Shown here piece by piece: positions 4,429 through 6,273 of a stretch of DNA of 6,273 nt. Below the pieces are notes generated by a model that searched no databases, was not told the origin of the DNA, and was given only the letters and a program-made list of their open reading frames with translations. Within the stretch, counting starts at the first letter, position 1, and every line of letters starts with the position of its first letter. The position numbers were made by a program, and so were the translations under genes. Origin of the DNA: Myxococcota bacterium (lineage in GTDB: Bacteria; Myxococcota_A; Polyangia; HGW-17; JAJRWW01); NCBI GenBank assembly GCA_024276595.1, contig JAJRWW010000470.1, positions 1 through 6,273 on the forward strand, written 5' to 3'.

Positions 4429-6223
4429 ACCTGGCGGCACAAGAAAAGACATGCGCTCCCCTGTAAAGCTGAAGATCAAGTTTCGCAGCGCCACCCTCAG
4501 CCAGTTCATCGAGCGCTACTCGGTGGATGTAAGCAAGGGTGGGATTTTTATCCGGACCAAGGACCCCCTGGAGGTGGGCACGAAGCTGCGCTTCGAGTTC
4601 CAGCTCCAGGATGGCAACCCTTTGATCGTTGGCGAAGGGACGGTGGTGTGGATCCGGGAGCACGACCCATCCCGCAAAGGGGTTGCGCCAGGGATGGGAG
4701 TTCGGTTCGACTCTCTCCAGCCCGAAAGTCAGAAGGTGCTGTCGGAGATCCTCAACCGAAAGTCTGGGGCGCCACCGGTGATGAGCGATGAGGCCGTGGC
4801 CGCCATGGCCTCGGCGCAGGTGGCTGGCACCGCGGCGTCTGCTTCGTTGTCCAGGGGGGCGGCTGCAGCTCCGACGCCCGCGCCCCAGTCTGCACCGAAG
4901 GCGGCGGCAGCCGCGTCAGCGCCTGTCGCCAAGGAGGAGGCCGCCAGGGAGGAGCTGGAGGAGCCGGAGGAGGCCGCCAAGGGGGAGCCGGAGGAGGCCG
5001 CCAAGGAGGAGCCGGAGGAGGCCGCCAAGGGGGAGCCGGAGGAGCCTGCGAAGGAGGAGCCGGAGGAGGCCGCCAAGGGGGAGCCGGAGGAGCCTGCGAA
5101 GGAGGAGCCGGAGGAGCCTGCCAGGAAAGCGCCAGCTTCTTCTGCCACCAGGGCTGGTCCTGCGGGCAGGGCTGCCCGCGACCGCCCAGCCGAGGTCGCC
5201 GAGGCCGAGCAGCGGGGAGGCGCCGCACGCTACCTCGTCATCATGCTGGTCGTCGTCCTTCTGGCTGTGGGCGCCTGGGTGGTCTACTCGAAGGTTTTTG
5301 GCAGCAGGGCTGATGGGAGCCGCACAAGCCACCCCCAGGCGACCGCACCTCCGGTGGCGCCAGCGGCTCCCGCGCTCGATGCCGAGGTGGCGCTGGCGCG
5401 GCCTGCGGTGGCAGCGGACGCCGCAGCGCCTCCTCCCAGCAGGCCGGAGCCTGTCAAACGAGCCGAGCCCGACTGCGCCGACGGGGTGCTCGCCACCGTC
5501 ACATCCGACCCGGAGGGCGGCAAGATCTTCCTGGACGACAAGGAGACGGGGCAGGTGACCCCGGGCAAGATCTGCATCCCCAAGAACCGGCGCAAGAAGG
5601 TGCTCCGCGTGGAGAAGGACATGTACCGGCCCGGCTTCCTGTACTTTCGTGGGGTGAGGGGCGACAAGCTGGAGAAGGTCGTCCTCAAGCCCATCGTGTA
5701 CCGGGTGGTCATCAAGACCTATCCGAAGAAGGCCAGGGTCTACATTAACGGCGAGTACTCCGGGCGGACCACCCTCTCGCTCAAGCTGAAGGTGAGCGAC
5801 AAGGTCCTCAAGCTGAAGATCTCCAAGGTTGGCTACCAGGACAAGGAGATCACCCTCGATCGGGCCACAGTGAAATGGCGGAAGCAGGCCAGGTACGCCT
5901 ATATCCATGCGGTCGGTACGCGCCTCAAGAGGGTCCACGTTCCCGGTGGCACCGGCCGGCCACGTCCCATGGGCGTGGAGCCTGCCCGTCCGGAGCCCGT
6001 GCAGCCAGAGCCCATGCGAGCCGAGCCCGTGCGGCCGGAGCCCATGCGGCCGGAGCCCATGCGGGCCGAGCCCATGCGGGCCGAGCCCATGCGGGCCACG
6101 CCCATGCGGGCCGAGCCCATGCGGGCCGAGCCCATGCGGGCCACGCCCATGCGGGCCGAGCCCATGCGGGCCACGCCCATGCGGGCTGAGCCCATGCGCC
6201 CCGGGTGGCTCAAGCCTCAGTAA
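4418..6223 (+). CDS. Transmembrane PilZ-PEGA protein with two internal repeat arrays
   Basis: The 601-aa product has five parts. Residues 7-115 form a PilZ domain like TIGR02266 of Myxococcota, with both halves of the c-di-GMP-binding signature intact: RKDMR (Arg9, Arg13) and DVSKGG (Asp37, Ser39, Gly42), plus the late GMGVRF block. Residues 120-180 are an Ala/Pro linker and 181-236 seven acidic octapeptides. One membrane helix spans about 272-290. Two PEGA domains follow: 357-425, with PEGG at 365-368, and 428-481, with VYINGEYSGRTTLSL and KVGYQDKEITL. Residues 521-595 are fifteen EPMRA-type pentapeptides, then GWLKPQ. The only cysteines, 353 and 386, are on the PEGA side. PilZ domains bind c-di-GMP in the cytoplasm and PEGA domains are typically extracytoplasmic, so I infer N-in topology and signalling or anchoring across the inner membrane. 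It is divergent from the lipoprotein gene and followed closely by another gene. Confidence 0.9.
   Translation: MSGEPGGTRKDMRSPVKLKIKFRSATLSQFIERYSVDVSKGGIFIRTKDPLEVGTKLRFEFQLQDGNPLIVGEGTVVWIREHDPSRKGVAPGMGVRFDSLQPESQKVLSEILNRKSGAPPVMSDEAVAAMASAQVAGTAASASLSRGAAAAPTPAPQSAPKAAAAASAPVAKEEAAREELEEPEEAAKGEPEEAAKEEPEEAAKGEPEEPAKEEPEEAAKGEPEEPAKEEPEEPARKAPASSATRAGPAGRAARDRPAEVAEAEQRGGAARYLVIMLVVVLLAVGAWVVYSKVFGSRADGSRTSHPQATAPPVAPAAPALDAEVALARPAVAADAAAPPPSRPEPVKRAEPDCADGVLATVTSDPEGGKIFLDDKETGQVTPGKICIPKNRRKKVLRVEKDMYRPGFLYFRGVRGDKLEKVVLKPIVYRVVIKTYPKKARVYINGEYSGRTTLSLKLKVSDKVLKLKISKVGYQDKEITLDRATVKWRKQARYAYIHAVGTRLKRVHVPGGTGRPRPMGVEPARPEPVQPEPMRAEPVRPEPMRPEPMRAEPMRAEPMRATPMRAEPMRAEPMRATPMRAEPMRATPMRAEPMRPGWLKPQ
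4958..5125 (+). repeat. Seven tandem 24-bp units encoding acidic octapeptides
   Basis: The units read [E/G]EPEE[A/P]A[K/R] and alternate strictly E-G-E-G-E-G-E at the first position. Units 3-4 (5006-5053) and 5-6 (5054-5101) are identical base for base, so the most recent event was a 48-bp tandem duplication. Changes in copy number would keep the reading frame and alter only the length and charge of the presumed cytoplasmic linker. Confidence 0.9.
5978..6202 (+). repeat. Fifteen tandem 15-bp units encoding EPMRA-type pentapeptides
   Basis: The consensus unit is GAGCCCATGCGGGCC. Units 1-5 (5978-6052) are diverged (EPARP, EPVQP, EPVRP), while units 6-14 (6053-6187) differ mainly by GAG or ACG in the first codon, giving Glu or Thr. 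The uniform 3' part suggests recent expansion by slippage or unequal exchange. The unit length is a multiple of three, so all six frames stay open and produce spurious antisense ORFs. Confidence 0.92.
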
Positions 6224-6240
6224 ATCGGCCCGCCTTTTGG

Positions 6241-6245
6241 GGAGG
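6241..6245 (+). promoter_or_regulatory. Strong ribosome binding site for the next gene
   Basis: GGAGG lies within GGGGAGGAA. It is 3 nt from the ATG at 6249 and 6 nt from the ATG at 6252, which favours the second ATG as the start. Confidence 0.6.
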
Positions 6246-6251
6246 AACATG

Positions 6252-6273
6252 ATGTCTATCCTGGGTCCCTGCG
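6252..6273 (+). CDS. Start of a further gene, cut by the window end
   Basis: Two adjacent ATGs (6249, 6252) follow a strong ribosome binding site, and the frame is open to the last base, reading (M)MSILGPC. ATG 6252 has the better spacing. Only 28 bp separate it from the stop of the PilZ-PEGA gene, and no terminator lies between, so the two probably share a transcript. Too little is visible to suggest a function. Confidence 0.5.

Noticed and set aside
5978..6202. CRISPR-like regular array
   Set aside because: The 15-bp units are contiguous with no unique spacers and encode a pentapeptide repeat in frame with the PilZ-PEGA gene.
4916..6250. 444-aa minus-strand ORF opposite the PilZ-PEGA gene
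   Set aside because: It includes His/Gly-rich tandem repeats that are simply the reverse complement of the 15-bp array; unit lengths divisible by three keep every frame open. The PEGA and PilZ domains are clear on the + strand.

Overview
The window is GC-rich and densely coding, with strong G/C preference at third codon positions. The main taxonomic clue is a PilZ domain of the type (TIGR02266-like) that is expanded in Myxococcota, together with PEGA repeats and long Pro/Ala/Glu low-complexity linkers. I infer a myxobacterium or a related former deltaproteobacterium; no rRNA or marker gene is present to confirm this.

Layout. (1) Bases 1-561, + strand: the C-terminal 186 residues of a YycJ/WalJ-like MBL-fold metallohydrolase whose start lies outside the window. 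(2) Bases 562-642: convergent gap with one weak hairpin. (3) Bases 643-2334, - strand: a 563-aa soluble, mostly helical protein that I do not recognise, with a Pro-rich linker and a short amphipathic C-terminal end. (4) Bases 2335-2489: gap holding a candidate promoter for that gene, a candidate 24-codon + strand ORF, and a hairpin just after the next gene's stop. (5) Bases 2490-4208, - strand: a 572-aa predicted lipoprotein built from four related beta-sandwich-like repeats. (6) Bases 4209-4417: divergent control region with a good sigma70-type promoter on the + strand, a perfect 8-bp inverted repeat around it, and a GC-rich leader hairpin. (7) Bases 4418-6223, + strand: a 601-aa transmembrane protein with the order PilZ, acidic 8-residue repeats, one membrane helix, two PEGA domains and a 15-fold pentapeptide tail. 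(8) From 6252: the first codons of a further gene with a strong ribosome binding site.

How they may work together (inference). The PilZ-PEGA protein has an intact c-di-GMP-binding signature on its presumed cytoplasmic side and an envelope-exposed half. The divergent gene encodes an envelope lipoprotein with repeated adhesion/scaffold-like domains, and the helical protein lies downstream of it in the same direction. A c-di-GMP-responsive cell-envelope unit is possible, but only gene proximity supports it. The MBL hydrolase points the other way and is probably unrelated.
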